In this document: in pieces, positions 7,332 through 9,008 of the stretch
How the letters are laid out: the number at the start of each line of letters is the position of its first letter
How positions within the stretch are numbered: the stretch's first letter is position 1
Assembly (NCBI GenBank): GCA_903970355.1
Contig: CAJCIF010000382.1
Location: forward strand, 1 to 9,008
Direction of reading: 5' to 3'
Source: Actinomycetota bacterium
GTDB lineage: Bacteria > Cyanobacteriota > Vampirovibrionia > Obscuribacterales > Obscuribacteraceae
Length of the DNA stretch: 9,008 bases
Program-made: the position numbers and the translations under genes
The notes under the pieces: model-generated
The model's database searches: none
What the model was told of the DNA's origin: nothing
Seen by the model: the letters and a program-made list of their open reading frames with translations, nothing else

Positions 7332-7343
7332 CTTTAATTAAAG
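7332..7343. promoter_or_regulatory. 12-bp perfect palindrome CTTTAATTAAAG just before the repeat-protein gene
   Basis: A perfect AT-rich inverted repeat in the 38-base gap between the dienelactone hydrolase gene and the repeat-protein gene, ending two bases before the ATG at 7346. It could bind a dimeric regulator or form part of a promoter, but it is short and AT-rich enough to arise by chance. I see no terminator hairpin and no clear -35/-10 pair in this gap. Confidence 0.25.
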
Positions 7344-7345
7344 TG

Positions 7346-9008
7346 ATGATGCGCCCTACAACAGTACTAGTCCTTTTGTTTCTGGCAATGCCGGCCTGCT
7401 TTGCCGCGGATTTGAAAAGCGGAGATTTGAAACATCTCAGCCAGATAGAAAGCAAGTTCTTTGCCCACGATTACCCGACCGACCCTGTGGCAGACAGGCT
7501 GGAAAGGGTAGAAAAATTTGTCTTCGGACAGGCCAAGCCCGGCAGCGATGAAGACAGGCTGGCTGAGCTTGTGAAGACGGTGGGGGCGACTAATTTAGAT
7601 AAACCCGAAACCGCAGATAGCGACAGTGGAGATGCCGCGCAGACGGCTGCCACTAAGAAACCGAAGCACAAAAATGTAGTTGCTGATAACGAAAATACGG
7701 AACAAAAAAGTCCACAAATTCAGGATTCCGATCAACAGCAACCAGAAGACAACCAACCACCGCCGAAACTGTCTAGCCGGCAGCCAAAACAGGTTGTGCA
7801 TAGCCCGGGAGGACAACCACCTCCTGCATCAGACAAGGATTTGATGCGCGTTGCCATGCTGGAAATACGGATGATCGGCCAGACATTCGACGATCAACCA
7901 ATTGATGAGAGATTGGATCGCCTCGAAATCAAAGGACTTGGTAAAGCAACTGATATTGACAACCAGGAAGACCGCATTGCCAATTTAGAAAAACACTACC
8001 CAGAAGCTCTCAAGTCGCAGCGCCTGGCTAAGGCTTATAGTGCTTCCCGGCGAGCAGCACCACCTTCAGATGACTATTCAGCTCCCTCCGGCTCTTATGG
8101 TTTTGGCGGATCTCCACCACCGAGTTACGGCCGCTCCAGTTCGCGATCCACGGCAATGCAAGACGACGACGATTCTCAAAGCTACAGCCCACCACCAAGC
8201 AAGTCAAAATCTGCCAGCAAGAAACATTCAGATTGGGCATCAGATGACGATTTGGACAATCCGCCCCGCACCGCCATGGCTAGCCCTTCTCCCGGCTATC
8301 AAGACGATGATGAAAGTTCCGGTTATGGATCAATTCCAATGGGGGGGATGACCGGCAGCAGTTCCTTTAGCCGCAATGGTTTTGGCAGCAGCTCCTCTTT
8401 TGGAAGCAGCACTGGCTTAGGCACTGGTGCTTTCTTTGGCAATAGTGGATCGGCAGGAAGAAATTTCGATACCTTCGGAAATACCTCCAGACCGCCTAAG
8501 CAGCGTAAAGCAGCCAGTAAGCATAAACAACCGCTCGATATAGAAGCGGATCAAATGGAAAAGGAAGTATTGGGGAAAACGTACAGCAAAGATCCGCTGT
8601 TAGACAGACTGACGCGCCTGGAAAAAGCTGTTTTCCCGCAGAGTCCTCCTTCAAGCGACATGAATATTCCAGACCGATTCGACAGGCTGGCAAACGCGCT
8701 TGGACCAATGAGTTCGACAAACGCTACCGCCAATGTGGGATCACCCGACAGCGATTACGGCAGCCAGGATGTCCCCAAAAAGGGCGGGTTCTTAAACGGG
8801 ATTGGCAGAGCCATAGGATCTGCAATGGCAGGGTTTGAGTCCGCATCCATGTACAACAATCCCTATGGCTATGGTGGCTATGGCAGCCCTTATGGCGGCT
8901 ATGGTTATTCACCTTACGGTGGTTATGGTGGCTTAGGAGGAGGATTCGGATCTCCGTTCGGCGGAGGATTTGGATCTCCTTTTGGTGGCATCGGTGGAAT
9001 AGGATCGC
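7346..9008 (+). CDS. Secreted repeat protein with Gly/Tyr-rich tail, unknown function (3' end cut by window)
   Basis: The frame is open from ATG at 7346 to the edge: 554 codons with no stop seen. I recognise no named gene. Residues 1-21 are a signal peptide (VLVLLFLAMPACFA); MPAC is a poor lipobox, so a soluble secreted form is likelier than a lipoprotein. Three related blocks of about 50 residues lie at 31-79, 169-218 and 399-452. Each contains a helix, then FxxxxYxxDP or a variant, then RLxRLE and a second helix ending in a DRxxxL segment. The spacers (80-165 and 219-398) are disordered: Gln/Pro/Asp, then Ser/Gly/Pro with acidic clusters. A Gly/Ala-rich segment GGFLNGIGRAIGSAMAGF (480-497) precedes a tail from about 503 built of YGGYGSPYGG- and GGFGSPFG-type repeats. 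The overall pattern suggests a surface, matrix or envelope-associated protein. The start could be ATG 7346 or 7349; the ribosome site is weak (AAAG). Confidence 0.85.
   Translation, partial: MMRPTTVLVLLFLAMPACFAADLKSGDLKHLSQIESKFFAHDYPTDPVADRLERVEKFVFGQAKPGSDEDRLAELVKTVGATNLDKPETADSDSGDAAQTAATKKPKHKNVVADNENTEQKSPQIQDSDQQQPEDNQPPPKLSSRQPKQVVHSPGGQPPPASDKDLMRVAMLEIRMIGQTFDDQPIDERLDRLEIKGLGKATDIDNQEDRIANLEKHYPEALKSQRLAKAYSASRRAAPPSDDYSAPSGSYGFGGSPPPSYGRSSSRSTAMQDDDDSQSYSPPPSKSKSASKKHSDWASDDDLDNPPRTAMASPSPGYQDDDESSGYGSIPMGGMTGSSSFSRNGFGSSSSFGSSTGLGTGAFFGNSGSAGRNFDTFGNTSRPPKQRKAASKHKQPLDIEADQMEKEVLGKTYSKDPLLDRLTRLEKAVFPQSPPSSDMNIPDRFDRLANALGPMSSTNATANVGSPDSDYGSQDVPKKGGFLNGIGRAIGSAMAGFESASMYNNPYGYGGYGSPYGGYGYSPYGGYGGLGGGFGSPFGGGFGSPFGGIGGIGS
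7436..7582 (+). repeat. Protein repeat block 1 of the secreted repeat protein
   Basis: Residues 31-79. It begins LSQIESKFF, continues AHDYPTDPVADRLERVEKFVFG and ends with EDRLAELVKTV. It matches block 3 best around the 'Y-x-x-DP-x-x-x-RLxRxEKxVF' core. Heptad-like spacing of Leu, Val and Phe suggests paired helices. Confidence 0.75.
7850..7999 (+). repeat. Protein repeat block 2 of the secreted repeat protein
   Basis: Residues 169-218. It begins RVAMLEIRMIGQTF, continues DDQPIDERLDRLEIKGLG and ends with EDRIANLEKHY. The core 'F/Y-x-x-x-P-x-x-x-RLxRLE' is kept, but the second-helix VFG is replaced by GLG and the aromatic residues are reduced, making it the most diverged of the three. Confidence 0.7.
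8540..8701 (+). repeat. Protein repeat block 3 of the secreted repeat protein
   Basis: Residues 399-452. It begins IEADQMEKEVLGKTY, continues SKDPLLDRLTRLEKAVFP and ends with PDRFDRLANAL. It is the cleanest copy: 'hxxxxhGKTYxxDPxxxRLxRLEKxVF'. The 'LGKTY...RLEKAVF' wording is what suggests a Vampirovibrionia-type lineage, from memory only. Confidence 0.75.
8852..9008 (+). repeat. Gly/Tyr/Phe low-complexity tail with a 24-bp tandem duplication
   Basis: The coding tail starts YNNPYGYGGYGSPYGG and turns into GGFGSPFG units. Two adjacent 24-base units (8939-8962 and 8963-8986) encode the identical octapeptide GGFGSPFG and differ only at four third codon positions, all synonymous. The tract continues to the window edge, so its full length is unknown. 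Confidence 0.8.

Noticed and set aside
7346..7411. Lipoprotein signal (MPAC) in the repeat protein
   Set aside because: Position -3 is Met and -2 is Pro, a poor lipobox; an ordinary cleavage after FA or AA fits at least as well.
8040..8351. 103-codon + strand open frame
   Set aside because: It is out of frame with the repeat protein, which is open through this stretch; the composition is a frame-shifted Ser/Pro linker.

Overview
The window is a compact stretch of bacterial chromosome, gene-dense and of moderate GC by eye, with short intergenic gaps and Shine-Dalgarno-type starts. I see no RNA genes, insertion sequences, CRISPR arrays or phage genes. I cannot place the organism firmly. The last gene carries repeated blocks of the form 'VFGKTY...D...RLxRLEKxVF', which I associate from memory with Candidatus Melainabacteria/Vampirovibrionia (Obscuribacterales-like relatives of Cyanobacteria). 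That placement is inference only.

Layout. Positions 1-2207 are read leftwards as one unit: a small membrane-anchored protein with a probable PH-like domain, then clpS, then clpA (cut by the left edge). Positions 2208-2306 are the divergent gap. From 2307 rightwards run five same-strand genes: an exported glycogen-debranching-type enzyme; a cyclase/kynurenine-formamidase-like hydrolase whose start overlaps the preceding stop by one base; a secreted NlpC/P60-like protein; a dienelactone hydrolase-like protein; and a long secreted repeat protein that runs off the right edge.

How the genes work together. ClpS and ClpA form the N-degron recognition and unfolding arm of a Clp protease. ClpP is not in the window. 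The PH-like membrane protein sits first in that transcript and may be a partner or just a neighbour. The rightward genes look co-transcribed (gaps of -1, 23, 11 and 38 bases). They mix three secreted proteins with two hydrolases that lack export signals. A common pathway is not evident; breakdown of an external or envelope polysaccharide is one possible theme.

The least ordinary parts are the exported debranching enzyme with a long basic/proline-rich linker, the three-repeat secreted protein with a glycine/tyrosine tail, and the membrane protein attached to clpSA.
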